Origin: Notospermus geniculatus
Taxonomy: Eukaryota; Nemertea; Pilidiophora; Heteronemertea; Lineidae
Assembly: GCA_002633025.1 (NCBI GenBank)
Contig: NMRB01002536.1
Location: 20,503-84,502, forward strand
Direction of reading: 5' to 3'
DNA length: 64,000 nt
A model generated the notes under the pieces. That model saw only the letters and a list, made by a program, of their open reading frames with translations, had not been told where the DNA came from and did no database searches. Each line of letters opens with the position of its first letter. Position 1 is the first letter of the stretch. A program made the position numbers and the translations under genes. Shown one piece after another: positions 32,249-44,421 of this stretch.

Positions 32249-33493
32249 ATGCCTACTACACCGAAAGGAAAACTGCGAGAGCTGTCCCTCAAGGAGAAAG
32301 TTGACCTGTTACAAGCAAGTGCCAACCCTGCAAAGTCACAGCGATCCTTAGCCGAAGAGTTTGGAATTGCCAAGACAACTGTCCAGAGGATTTTGAAGAG
32401 GAAAGCCGAGGTGATGGCAGCCTATGAAGAAAACGCCAACGACGACAGAAAGAGGACCAAGGCCTACAGTGCCAGTGGATATGATGTAGACTTCCTGACC
32501 TACAGCTGGTTCAAACGAGCAAGAGTAGCCAACCTTCCAGTCAGTGGACCTATTCTACAGGAAAAAGCAAGAGAATTCGCTTCATCAGCTGGGGATACGA
32601 ACTTTAAAGCATCAAATGGATGGCTCGATCGTTTCAAACATCGGCACAACATCAATATGGGATCCATCTGTGGTGAAAGTGGTAGTGTCGACGAAGAAAC
32701 CGTCGATGAGTGGAAGAAGAAGTTGCCAACCATCCTTTCCGGATACGACCCACGTGACGTTTTCAACATGGATGAGAGTGGAATCTTCTTTCGGGCACTT
32801 CCAGACAAGACTTTACGTATCCGTGGGGAAGAATGCAAAGGCGGAAAACGTTCCAAAGATCGAATAACAGCTTCATTCTGCGTTAACATGACAGGAGAAT
32901 TCGAAAAGACACTTGTAATCGGGCGGTGTGCGAAGCCTCGTTGCTTCAAGCACATCGATACGAAGTCACTTCCAGTGCACTGGGAGTTTAACAAGAAGGC
33001 ATGGATGACTCAAGACATCTTCACACGTTGGATCCGGAACTTTGATCGGAAGATGAAGAAGGAATGCCGACATGTCCTGCTCCTGCTTGACAACGCACCA
33101 AGCCATCCCAAAGACCTTCAACTGTCAAACGTAAAGATGGTGTATCTCCCAGCCAACACAACATCGAAACTACAGCCGCTTGATCAGGGGATTATCAAAA
33201 CCATCAAGGCCCACTACCGAAGACGACTCCTTCAAGCAGTCTTGGCCAAAATGGACCGTGGAGACGATGCAGCAAACGTTTCAAAGTGCGTCTTAGTTCT
33301 TGATGCCATCCAATGGATTGCAGATGCCGTCAAATCTGCCAAGCCGGAAACTGTTGCCAAATGCTTTCACCACTCTGGCCTCACCGACGAAACCTTAAAC
33401 GTGGACCCAGAAGAAGACATTCCGTTAGCCGAACTTGTTGCCCGTGTGCAGGACCACCACTGGGCGAAAAAAGTCCTGTCCGGATCAGTGTGA
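32249..33493 (+). CDS. Tigger/pogo-superfamily transposase, apparently intact
   Basis: Cut-and-paste transposase that binds the element ends and inserts at TA. The chosen start gives 414 aa; the frame is open further upstream to 32129, but a TATA box lies in that part. Residues about 8-55 form a CENP-B-type helix-turn-helix (LSLKEKVDLL, SLAEEFGIAKTTVQRILK). Residues about 75-140 form the second, Tc5-type DNA-binding domain (WFKRAR, GWLDRFKHRHNI). The DDE domain holds D175 (FNMDESG), D281 (LLLDNAPSH) and D312 (LQPLDQGI), a DD30D spacing typical of pogo. All key residues are present with no stop or frameshift, and a near-identical partial copy lies upstream, so activity was recent. It could be a domesticated gene of the TIGD/jerky kind, but the nearby CAGTGAAAC terminus argues for a resident element. 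Confidence 0.9.
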   Translation: MPTTPKGKLRELSLKEKVDLLQASANPAKSQRSLAEEFGIAKTTVQRILKRKAEVMAAYEENANDDRKRTKAYSASGYDVDFLTYSWFKRARVANLPVSGPILQEKAREFASSAGDTNFKASNGWLDRFKHRHNINMGSICGESGSVDEETVDEWKKKLPTILSGYDPRDVFNMDESGIFFRALPDKTLRIRGEECKGGKRSKDRITASFCVNMTGEFEKTLVIGRCAKPRCFKHIDTKSLPVHWEFNKKAWMTQDIFTRWIRNFDRKMKKECRHVLLLLDNAPSHPKDLQLSNVKMVYLPANTTSKLQPLDQGIIKTIKAHYRRRLLQAVLAKMDRGDDAANVSKCVLVLDAIQWIADAVKSAKPETVAKCFHHSGLTDETLNVDPEEDIPLAELVARVQDHHWAKKVLSGSV

Positions 33494-34188
33494 CACCCCA
33501 ATCCGCACCTGTGTCTACGACCCAATGCGCATGTGAGTGGTACCTCTATCCTGATCCGGGTGGGTAGGTCTTTCCGTAACGTGTTGGTAAGCTGTCCTGT
33601 GTATAACGCCTCGTCTTGCCAATAGGTCAATTAACTTGGCTGAGGCCTAATCTGGATTATGACACCTGACCGAGGACAATGGCATGTTTGCATAGTCTCG
33701 AATAAGTGAATATTTATTTATTTATTTATTTCCAAATGACACAAAGCCGAATATGGCAGAACCTCATGGAGAGTGTAAATATTCCTTCGACCTCAAGATT
33801 GACAGAGAAGTGTGTGTAACTTAAATGCCTTCATAGGTGAATTTTGAATTACCAAACTGAGCAGATAAAGACAAGATCAAGCGTATCATGCATATCTGTA
33901 TGCATATTACAAGAAATCCATCACACTTGACTTCAGCATTTCATCTGAATTTTCGTTGCACCAATTCCGAACCTCCTTTACTTAATCAGACAAGTTACAG
34001 ATCAAGTCTAAGTCTTGTTCAATTTTCCCGCAATGTTTATTTTATTACTTACTCTTATTTACATGCTTCTGTACACTAACGAGTACATCTTTATCATCAC
34101 ATGATAGTTCTACAGTAACACCATGACTTCAACCCGACCGTATACAATCATAATCTGAGGAATTAGATCCGCTACTAATGTCGTCAAC
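33494..34188. other. no gene; short TTTA microsatellite
   Basis: ATTTATTTATTTATTT lies near 33713. No right-hand Tigger terminus is recognised here. Confidence 0.4.
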
Positions 34189-36788
34189 TCACAGGACGGC
34201 CCATTTCAAGTCACTGTCCGGCTTCGACCTTGTACTTAGCACACCTTGTCTGCTGGATTTTGCACAAATTATGCCCCTTGGTAAATTTGAGAAATACTTC
34301 TCGTCAAGTGCCCTCTTTGAATCTTTTAACAGTTTGGATTCCCATATCAACTCTCGGACGACTCGACTTCGATGGCACTGGCGGTTGTCAACATCAGCGT
34401 CATCATCAGCAGACTCCTCGCTCGACATGTAGGCCACTGCGTCAGGAGATTTGAAAAGCGCACTCAACTTTACAACAAGTGGCTCAGCGAGATCTTCCTT
34501 CATCGCGTCAAGGGCTTTTCTCCGCCTGGCAGCTTTCTAAAAATACAAGAATTCCATTAATGACGTTTGAATAAGATTGGTGCTTTGTGCTTTAGTGGCC
34601 TGCAATGAACTCATGCAATTGCCGTTGTTCGTACTCGTAAAAGCATTTAAGGCGGGACCTGCATTTAAGGCTCACAATCCTGATATCCTGATAACACCTT
34701 TTTCATCATCAACTTTGTATTTTTGAGACTACCTTTCGACCTCTACTAGGTCTTCATCAGGTCTGATCCTGATATCTACATGTAGTTGAATCACAATTTG
34801 AAGTCGGTCTAAACAATGCGAGTCTGAGATAAAATCAACCTCCTGGAAAGAATAGAGGAGTATGATTGAAAACATTAAATACCTTGTTCAATCTCTCTCT
34901 GCGGCGTTGCTGCTTCCTTCGACTATCGCTGTTGAGGCTTCGCCGCTTCTCATCCTTCAGACTCCTATAGTAGGTAGTGGATGCAGCTGAAATAAATCAG
35001 AGTTGGTTGAGAATTGTTGCGAACGATGCTTGCAATTCAATTGTTGTTGGAGCCCGATGGCAACATTTTCCACCTAGAATTCCCCAACATAAAGTTAACA
35101 TACGCACGATGATACCACATTCCAGGCGGCACTCTGCAGAATGGATTACAGCTCAATAACAAATGTCACCTACTGCACAAATACATGTAATACAAAAAGT
35201 CGTCTTCCAAAATTTCGCAAATTTTCGACCCCAGCGGGGTTCTTTCTCGGGCCCTTTCTAGTAAGAAACTCCAGAAAAGACTGCCCAAATAAGTAACATT
35301 GAATCGATGCAGTGTCTTACCGTTAATGACTTTCTTTGTCCATTTTCCACGAAATGCATTTGCTGTCTCAAATGCAATTCTATCTAACAAATCCTGGTTT
35401 ACCCGGGCTTGAAGACTAAAATGAAAGGTAAATTTCCATTTTTAGCTAACATTCTGGAAAGGACAATCTTACTCTTGGATACATTAATCACATTCAAGCA
35501 TATGATAAGAGAGCTAGCATATGTTGAGGATATTTTGTCTTTGGTTGTCATTGGTAGGCTATCATTTTGTTGGGGGCGGGGGGGGGGGGGCAGTCATGAA
35601 GTAATGCTACCTACCTTTTTGTTAGGTCGAATCCATTGAAATTCGTGTCCTCTTTCATCAAACACTTGTAAACTTGTTTTATTGCGTCCTGGACGTGATG
35701 AAAAAATAAAGGACAATTATAGAGAAAACAGGGCTGAATAGACAAAGCTAAAGCATGTTTTGAGATATTTACACTCAAAGCCAGTTGGTTTTGTATTTCC
35801 ATGTCTAACTCATTATTGACAGAGGTTGTTCGTAGAGCTTAATTTTCGCCTGTCAAGTGTGTCCCACAATTGGGATGAATGACCAATGTTTGGATAGAAG
35901 TCCAGCACATGAATGTCAATTAATGCGAGAAGTCGCCGCGTTAAACTATACAACACTAACGCAAACGCTATTTATGACGCATACATTGGCAGTGGGATGA
36001 TCTTTAACTTTCGTTTTGTACACTTTCCGATGATAGAAAAATGATCACATGCGCTTACCCTGCATTCCTTTGGGACGGAAGTCTTCACTTGCTCCTGTAG
36101 CTTTTTTATTGTGGAAGTTTTCTCGGCCAACTCATGCTTAAGTCTCTCGATTTCTTCATCACGAGAATGGGTGCTCCTACAAAATAAATAAATGAACGCG
36201 TTACCATGGTTATGTGGATTCCACTCAATTGACCGTTTTGATAATGGCAAGATTGTTCAAATGGTTCTTTTCAAGTTAATTGTAAAACAAATATCAGGCT
36301 AGTTTTTAATGTGAGAACCCTATGCGCCATTCTTGAAAAATACATTGACACATTGAAAATTGACACTTAACAGGCTGAAGGTTTCGCGCAGAAAGTCCAA
36401 TGGTGCTAACGGCGCCAATCGGCAGTTTGTTTTTACGCATTTTCATTAACTAAACCGCCGATAGGCACAGAAACCATTATCAGACTTCCTGTGCGGTCAG
36501 CCCTGGACTTAGGGCAGTAAAAATGATTTTCAGCAAAAGGAAATAGGCCTACTATAGATATACGTATCACCAATCAACTCACCCTAAAGCTCCACGATTC
36601 CTCCCTGGCCCATACCGCATATCGTCATTTGGATCTAACAGCTGGTTCAAGCTATGCACACGGCTCTTCCGCTTTTCCTGCGGGGTTGAATGATGAGGTC
36701 TACTATGCAGCCAAGTGGGGTCGTCCTCATTGGAAAATGTTGACTCGCCTGATATGCTGTTTAATCGCAGTTGGAATGAATCGTTCAT
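34189..36788 (-). CDS. six-exon gene for a 314-aa coiled-coil and basic protein, C14orf93-like?
   Basis: Exons 36788-36583, 36176-36059, 35688-35615, 35415-35321, 34986-34883 and 34536-34189 all have consensus splice sites, join in phase and total exactly 315 codons with the stop, so the model is strong. The N-terminus is polar (residues 1-69). Exon 2 is a coiled coil (DEEIERLKHELAEK). Exon 3 gives DAIKQVYKCLMKED and exon 4 LLDRIAFETANAFRGKW. Exons 5 and 6 are very basic (KQQRRRERLNKAARRRKALD), probably for nuclear entry or DNA/RNA binding. An acidic YMSSEESADDDADVD and a helical tail (RELIWESKLLKDSKRALD) follow. The layout recalls the C14orf93 family of unknown function; this is a resemblance by eye only. 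It lies about 0.9 kb downstream of an EnSpm/CACTA transposase on the same strand and may be the second gene of that element. No frameshift or stop is present. Confidence 0.65.
35572..35590. repeat. G-rich homopolymer run
   Basis: A run of G with one C, in an intron of the 314-aa gene. On the minus strand it is a C run, possibly acting as a pyrimidine tract. Confidence 0.8.
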
Positions 36789-37315
36789 GTTGAAGTATTT
36801 GAATGGAGGTTTCTTGCATGCAGTTATGGTGTTTTTGTGTCGGAGTCCTTATTTATAATGCATCCTGTTTGTTTATTTAGGGAGTGGGCAATCAAAATGA
36901 AATCATTCGATTTGGCAAGGTTTTACCAATGTGTCAAAGGAACAAGCAACACGCTAATAAAATCCACCTACGACTTTGACTAACTGCTACATCAACATCC
37001 ATTCCTGGATGAATGATTTAAAGTGAAAGAGGATTATATTCCTTTACACTCTGGCTGGCTATAATAACATTATCGCCTGTTTCCATACTTAATATCTGCC
37101 TGATAGTGATTAGATTTATTCACGGATTAGGCGCAATGCATTGTCTGAGAAACTCAGTGGCAACGGTTTGGAGGGAATAGGAGAACAACATAATGGCTGT
37201 GTTAATGTTTATTTTGACATTTCAATAATGTTATCTATTCCACAAAATTTAAGTACATGTAAAACCAACAGCATTCAAACATCTCACCCTTTGTCGACCA
37301 GCAGCTTAGGCCTAT
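36789..37315. other. spacer between the 314-aa gene and the EnSpm transposase
   Basis: No gene is seen. It would hold the promoter of the 314-aa gene; a TTATTTATAATG-type AT-rich word near 36846-36860 is the only candidate. Confidence 0.3.
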
Positions 37316-37549
37316 GTGGCCAAGATGACAAAATATAACAAGCATGTGAATGGTACCACTTCGATCCACATTCACGTCCCACACGTTTTCCATAACTCAC
37401 AAAAAGGACGCCAGTTAGCCAAACACTTCAATTTATTCAATCACACCCTAGACTACGTAGAAATAACTGTGATTGATCACCTCCCTCATACTCTCACACC
37501 CAAAAATACTACAGAAAGAAAGTTTATGTGGATAATAATAATCCTTTAA
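37316..37549 (+). pseudogene. possible GIY-YIG/Penelope-type endonuclease tail fragment
   Basis: The frame includes GRQLAKHFNLFNHTLDYVEI, then PKNTTERKFMW and II-rich residues. The KHFNLxxH block followed, about 30 residues on, by RxFxWI resembles the tail of GIY-YIG-type endonuclease regions in some retroelements. Only about 75 codons remain. Weak evidence. Confidence 0.3.
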
Positions 37550-37709
37550 ACTAAACACCACGGATCATGAAACCCACCATCAGACATTCCCAGTCTCTCC
37601 AGAAATTTACTAAAGTGACTCTCTCTCTCTTGTGGTGGCATTCTGGAGCCAACACTGTATGGCCACATTCAGAACAGTGCACTGATCAGTATATTACAAT
37701 AATGTTAGG

Positions 37710-40700
37710 CTATTGCATCCATTTTCTGTCTACTGGCATTGCAACTGAAACTTCTTCTCCAGCAGAATCCTTGTTCAAGCTTACGAATTTGCAGTTAATT
37801 CTTTGGACGGGTAAAAAAGAGGAGAAAGTCATTTCTTCATACCGTCTCCGGTAAACAACAGTTGCAGGGCTAAGGTAACCAAGGTCTGAGTGAAACGGTT
37901 TGTTCCATGAGACTACAGCTAAAATATGGTTTCGTGTAATATTGTCTATGACTGAATGCTCTATGTAGCGTCTGACAGTGCCTGCACGATAAGACAAGTT
38001 GGGCGATGTCATCTCACCACAAGCATCGAACCATGATGCCACAATTTTACCTGATAACTGTCGGCGTGTGTCATCAATTGAAGCGTAAACTACACCATCT
38101 ATATCAACAGCTTTAAACTGCCGCACGACACTATGAAGGCAAGTAGATGGGGAAAACTTTTCCCCATAGAGAACAGAATATAGCTGCCGTAAACACTCCA
38201 AAACATCACTGTCGAGGTGAGCCAATTTACCTTTCCCAACAACTTGAACAGAATAGAGGTCACTCCAGAACTGTTGGCATTGAGCGATTGGAAATGATGC
38301 CATCATAGCCGACCACAAAATACAAATATCTGGAGTATTATTGATGGTGATCTTTGTGTCAGTCCACTTTTGTACTTCTTTCTCATATTTTGCGAGAAGT
38401 TCTGGTCCTTTTGTCGACTTCACTATGCCAACTTCCTCCTCTAGAGCCATTCTACGCATCAGTTGCTTCTCGATACTTTTACCATTGTAGGGAAATTACC
38501 TAAAAAGCCATTGTACCTCTCAAAAGCGAAAAGCCAGAAAGAGTAAACTGGTCCGAAATTCTCAACACACTCAGATATGTGGCAAGCGAAATGCATGTTT
38601 GGTGTGACTTTCTTGCGACCGTAAATTGAGGCATAGTCCTTCGCAAACTTAACAAACAATCCATCTGCAAGCATTGCCTGTCGTCTGGTAATAACTGGCC
38701 TGGTTATTAACTTACATGCTTTCACAAAAGTTTGCCAATTAACCAATTTCTCTTTGCAAATCACACCATTCAAAACCAACAACGAGTAAGTGACTGTCCA
38801 ATTTTTCCATTCATCTGCTTTTATCTTTGTCCTATTCGACATTTTAACGGGTATCCTCCCCAAGTCACTGGCGGCGGCAACGCTGGTGATTTTCTTGTCG
38901 ATATCTGATATTTTGGCATCAGTAAGTGTTCCGTCCTCAACCCAGTTCTTCCATACGGTTTTGGCGACGCCCTCAAACAAACAGTGCATCGGATCGATTG
39001 CTGTCATCACAATGCTGTCAAAATACTCTAGCCTCATCAATGATGTGTACCTAAAAAATATGATATAAACACGTTTTATTGCCTTAAACTCTCCTGATTC
39101 GATTACTACCATTCGACTATGGCTGCTTTGATGAGAAATACAGTTTATAAAGACCCATTCATTTAGCACAACATGACGACAGTACTGAAGAATTGTGAAC
39201 GCTGACATGGCTGACACATGGAATAAGACTAGAAATTTCATTGTATCTCGAGTGGAATGTATTAGTTAAAATCACTTCTGAATGCAGATAGAGTGAAACA
39301 GAATGATCAATCATTGGCCTGGCCTTTCCGGTGGTTTTTAGCGAAATGCTACACTAAATAAAGTGTCAGTAGCTAAGCATGACCTGGCTAAAAAGTCTCA
39401 AAGGAAAACTGATAGAAAAAACCTGTGTCTTAAAATTTCAATTTAAAATTGAGAATCTGTGTGGCCCACTGTTTCTGTGAACTTGTTAAACTCGGACCCG
39501 GACTTCATCAGATTAAAGTTCTCATCTGGGCTAGCCTATATTCAATTCATCATATGCACCTAAGAAAAAGTGTTCTTCAGGAAATTTGAAAAGTACTTGT
39601 ATTTTCGTATTTGATCGAAAACCAAGTCCAAAAAACACTCTCTGTGTAGCTATGGTTACCTATACCCACGTATAAGGGACGTGTAGGGATTTTTGAGCTT
39701 CAATAATTTTGGACAACAGACCCACTGCCTATTAGCTTTTCTAAGTCGTTGTGAAAGAACACGGGGCTAACTCTAGTAACAGCAGAAGAGAGGTGACGAA
39801 GATTATTATCTGTGAACAAAATAAATAGACCATCCATGTGTGATTTTGTATTTAAACCATGGAAGTATCTTTACAATATCTCCATATTTAAACTTACCGA
39901 TAGCCAAGTATTCTGATTCCAATCGCTTTCTCTCAGTCTTGTTTTTCGCGTTCTTTATCCTTGCTACTGCTGCTTTATGGGCAGCATAGGTTCTTTTTGG
40001 CCAAAGCTGCTTGTCGAAACCAGCATAATCCTTGTTACCAACTTGGCCTTCAAATCGGTGCTTGCACTTTGTACAGCCGTAAATAGCAGAGTGGCCAAGA
40101 AATCCGGACAGTTTTCGTGTGGCGGGCGAATCTGCTGACGTACAAACAAGAGCTGCTTTGATGACTGTTCCTTCAGGACATTTCTCTGTTTTAACTTCTA
40201 CACCAGGACTCCATAACTCTATCAGCTGGTCGATGATGGGATCGAGATAGGTCGAAATGTCTTTTGGCTCATGGTCAAAATCCGGAATGATCGAAACCAC
40301 TATCACATTTTCCCGTTTGTGACGGATCGATCGGGGCAAGTTCAAGTTCGCTAAATATATTATTCCGATTGAATTTTTCCGGTCCTTAAAGGGTTGAAAC
40401 CAATCGATGTTGAGGATAAGCCCATAAGAATGTTCCTTTTGTAAGAAGTTTTTGTTGTTGGGGCCTGGGTAATTTTCAAGCCGTTTCCATGCAGTCCCAT
40501 CATAAATGTCCGTGAAAGCATCGTTTAAAGGACATTTCTCTGTTTTAACTTCTACACCAGGACTCCATAAATTTATCAGCTGGTCGATGATGGGATCGAG
40601 ATAGGTCGAAATGTCTTTTGGCTCATGGTCAAAATCCGGAATGATCGAAACCACTATCACATTTTCCCGTTTGTGACGGATCGATCGGGGCAAGTTCAAG

Positions 40701-41795
40701 TTCGCTAAATATATTATTCCGATTGAATTTTTCCAGTCCTTAAAGGGTTGAAACCAATCGATGTTGAGGATAAGTCCATAAGAATGTTCCTTTTGTAAGA
40801 AGTTTTTGTTGTTGGGGCCTGGGTAATTTTCAAGCCGTTTCCATGCAGTCCCATCATAAATGTCCGTGAAAGCATCATTTACGGTTGTTCTGTATCGCCA
40901 TTTGTTACATAAGTCCTCGTAGCCCTGTCGCCGAAGTTGTGATCCTATTTTGCGTGCAATATTGCACACAAAGTATGAATATTTCGGAACAAACTTCTTT
41001 CTGCCGCATTTCAAAACCTCCACTGACACAAGTTCAGTGCCACACTTCCTCACAAATCGTCCGTTATGTGTTTCTTCATTGACACATGTCCTGGCGTATA
41101 GCATCCCGTTTTTCCGATAGAGAATGTCATCAAGCTTGTACAGTTTGTGGCACTTTGAACAGGGAACAAAGAAGTCTTCAGTATCTACGTCCAGGTTAAT
41201 TCTGAAGAGGCGATACAGTCCATACATCGAAGTGGGGAAGAGCTTGTCGTAGTGAGCAAGCAGTGGGTTCATAGCCTCATGCCCTATCTTCTGGATCCTC
41301 AATTCCTTCTCAAAGTCACTGTCAGAGATGAAGCAAAGCATTTTCCACATCAACATACCAGCATAATTCCTGAGACGACCTCTGTCAATCCCTTGATAGT
41401 TGTGATGGGCTCGGATATGGTCACTTGTGGCTGAACTTTTGGTGTTTCCTCATAAATGGAGGACAGGTCGTCATCAGACAGATGCTGTGCCCACTGTAAA
41501 AGAATTACAGATACATGTACCAGACTAGTCTACCTTATTCGTTCATTCATTTCAAAATATACAGTTGACAATCGTACATATGCGTTTGATATTTCTCCAA
41601 AAAGCGTTAGGGTAGGCCGTTTATCTTCTTTGATATTAGTATATGGGTCTCTTCAAACTGCATTTATACAATGTATTTGTCCTTATAATGATGTACATAA
41701 AAGCTGAAAATTTACATCTAGGCTACTCACGTCACATTCGCCATTCGCCTGAAGTCTTGCTTCATTAGCGTCAAAGTCATACACATCTGCAGGCC
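37710..41795 (-). pseudogene. EnSpm/CACTA-type transposase, multi-exon, frameshifted
   Basis: Animal EnSpm transposases move CACTA-type elements by cut and paste. A small exon 41795-41731 (PADVYDFDANEARLQANGEC) joins in phase to an exon starting 41493 (AQHLSDDDLSSIYEE). The frame changes unresolved near 41400 and then gives the large central exon to 39898: a zinc-binding-like start (VPCSKCHKLYKLDD), then YGLILNIDWFQPF and NLPRSIRHKRENVIVV, then GCTKCKHRF. The next exon, from about 39049, encodes YFDSIVMTAIDPMHCLFEG, ADEWKNWTVTYSLLVLNG, TPNMHFACHISECV and FAFERYNGFLGN, all diagnostic of the family. A missing A near 38484-38488 shifts the frame before KSIEKQLMRRM. The C-terminal domain runs to 37710 (FLPVQRINCKFV). 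A 354-bp direct duplication lies in the central exon. The phase across the 39898/39049 junction does not fit, so a small exon may be missing. Probably inactive as written, unless the single-base breaks are errors. Confidence 0.8.
40176..40883 (-). repeat. in-frame tandem duplication of 354 bp (118 codons)
   Basis: The two copies 40176-40529 and 40530-40883 differ at only a handful of bases. Both encode NDAFTDIYDGTAWKRLENYP through the SPGVEVKTEKCP segment of the EnSpm transposase, so the conserved catalytic region is present twice. Confidence 0.9.
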
Positions 41796-42363
41796 CTGCA
41801 AGATGAAAAGATTAACAATTATCTATTAGATAGTAATTGTCACTGACGACCTAATGACAGTGGAATTAATGGTATCATAACCTATACGACCGGAGGCGTG
41901 TTGAGGGAGGGGGATGTAGGCTCATAACAAGACTTACAATTGTGATAACATATATACAAACATGTTATTATTTTATCCAAGCAGTGACAACTTCTCCTAT
42001 CACACCAGAGGCCAAATTAGACCCAACTTCCCACGGAAATTGAAGGCGTGGGGAAATTGTGGGGAAAAGAAATAATGCACATTATCCAATATCTGTGTGG
42101 GCATAATGTTTGATGTTGCAGAACCGGAGAGCCAAGAACTACAAGATGTCCTATTCGTCCTGATAGAGGAAAATTTTGTCCATTGTTGTGCGAAAGCATG
42201 TCGCTAAATCTGCCTGGGCATTTTTTTGTCTTAGTATATGGAACGGATTAGTGTAAAACTACGCACCCTGATAGGTCTTAATAATCTGCTAATTCGGAGG
42301 AATGCTTTGTAAAGTGCTTCATGCATCTCAATTTTTGAACTTTGAGGTTATAAATAACTACTA
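41796..42363. other. no recognised gene
   Basis: Upstream of the EnSpm transposase. Further 5' exons or the element end may lie here but none is recognisable. Confidence 0.3.
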
Positions 42364-43044
42364 AGGCCCATATTTTCAAAGCCGTTTTATCCGAAACCTG
42401 TTTTGACAAAAATCTGTTCTATCATAAAAAGCATTTTAAATTCATATTTTAAAAAGTGCTTTAAGATAAAACGTTTGTTCTTAGTGAAACATTGTTTCAG
42501 CCAGCGTTTTAAATGTTAAAACGTGTTTTGCAGCAGTGCCAAGGCCTGTAAGTGCTAGAATAAAATGCATTTTAGCGTTAAAGCTGTTTGCAAATATGGG
42601 CCTGGTGTAACCTCTGCGAGTGTTCCCCATCTATGAGTGTTCCACTCCTGACTTGACAATAGGGGACAGACAGAGAAACATGTCGATCTGTCTGGCAGCG
42701 TGTCCCAAACAATAAGGGGGACACACTGACCCACAGAAACACTGGCAGATATAACACCTGAGGCTGTCGATGTGACTAAAAGAAGCCAACAGGAAGTTAG
42801 ACATGCCCCTACCTTGCTCTAGCTAAAACACTTTTTATGGGAGATTTAAAATACGTTTTAGTATTAAAACCCTTTGGGAAATGTGAAAGAAAAATCCCTT
42901 TGGGAAATGTGAAAGAAAAAATGTGTTTTTGTCGGAGCGTTCTAAAACTAAAACAAGTTCTAGAATACGATTTTTCCTAAAAACATTGTTTCATCTTTTT
43001 TAAATGTATTTTAGTGTTAAAACAGCTTTGAAAATGTGGGCCTA
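42364..43044. mobile_element. one or two MITEs with AGGCCCATATTT ends
   Basis: The left end is AAGGCCCATATTTTCAAAGC. Inverse ends occur at both 42602 (GCAAATATGGGCCT) and 43044 (TTTGAAAATGTGGGCCTAA). The interior is full of AAAACG and TTTTAA words. It is either two overlapping copies or one 240-bp element beside a partial one. Confidence 0.6.
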
Positions 43045-43184
43045 AGTATCTAGTCCTGAACGGACTGCAAAGTTTTCAGTCACATGCTCAAGGATTCATT
43101 CACGCCAGTATGGAGGTATTATTAAGAATATTTAGTAATCGCTAAATGACACCAGTGATTCTATTCATGTAATTCTGGGTTACT

Positions 43185-43707
43185 NNNNNNNNNNNNNNNN
43201 NNNNNNNNNNNNNNNNNNNNNNNNNNNNNNNNNNNNNNNNNNNNNNNNNNNNNNNNNNNNNNNNNNNNNNNNNNNNNNNNNNNNNNNNNNNNNNNNNNNN
43301 NNNNNNNNNNNNNNNNNNNNNNNNNNNNNNNNNNNNNNNNNNNNNNNNNNNNNNNNNNNNNNNNNNNNNNNNNNNNNNNNNNNNNNNNNNNNNNNNNNNN
43401 NNNNNNNNNNNNNNNNNNNNNNNNNNNNNNNNNNNNNNNNNNNNNNNNNNNNNNNNNNNNNNNNNNNNNNNNNNNNNNNNNNNNNNNNNNNNNNNNNNNN
43501 NNNNNNNNNNNNNNNNNNNNNNNNNNNNNNNNNNNNNNNNNNNNNNNNNNNNNNNNNNNNNNNNNNNNNNNNNNNNNNNNNNNNNNNNNNNNNNNNNNNN
43601 NNNNNNNNNNNNNNNNNNNNNNNNNNNNNNNNNNNNNNNNNNNNNNNNNNNNNNNNNNNNNNNNNNNNNNNNNNNNNNNNNNNNNNNNNNNNNNNNNNNN
43701 NNNNNNN
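43185..43707. other. assembly gap (523 N)
   Basis: Undetermined bases. Open frames through this stretch are artefacts. Confidence 1.
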
Positions 43708-44421
43708 TCATTCAGACGCATCTCCTACGTCGCACCTCTTCTGACCCTGTCACATTCCGTGCCTTTTCGGCGGGGAACCACCGACAGATTTTCTGTCGTC
43801 AAATCGGCCAATCAGAAGCTAGCTTATAGCGAAGTCCTGGCATAAAACCAACCCCGAATACAACTGACCTATGATTTTTAACGGGCCGATGTAACACTCT
43901 TTCCCATTGGTTGCTATTTCGAGAGACTGGGAGAATTCGCGGAATAAATGGATCTTACTTTAAATCGGAACCTCCCAGCAATGGGATCGAATTGCCGAAT
44001 GAAAACATATTAATGTCGCATAATGATCATAAAAATGCATGAAATGAATAATATCGAGCAAGACATATGGTTAATGGTGTGTTTTTATGCATTTCCGCGC
44101 AGTATAACAAGGTATTCGCCTTGATACAATACAACAACAACAGGAGGTGGGAGGTAAGTGGAACAGCTGGGCTCCCCACTCAGATGCGACCGATTAGCTC
44201 AGGGCATAAGGGAGGCGATGGCCGAGTGAAATGACCTGAGTCTCAGGATGCAACACTGAGGCTATTCCAGGGGTTGACCACTCAGTGAGTGAAGCTTAAT
44301 TTCATTACATCAGATCTACTCTGATCAGTGTGAAGCAGTGTAATCCAGGTAAAAAAGGCACTGTGTGGCCCCCTCATCTCTCAACATAATGCACCATAAG
44401 GTAGGAACGATCCTCCACCTA
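43708..44421. other. no recognised gene
   Basis: Intergenic sequence. GATTAGCTCAGGG near 44191 looks like a tRNA A box, but no B box follows at the right distance. Confidence 0.3.

Noticed and set aside
31551-32994. Antisense and alternative frames over the Tigger genes (107-164 codons)
   Set aside because: Shadows of the real transposase frame.
38790-39068. 92-codon plus-strand frame
   Set aside because: Antisense shadow of the EnSpm transposase exon.
43142-43721. Two minus-strand frames of about 187 codons
   Set aside because: They consist almost entirely of undetermined bases from the assembly gap.
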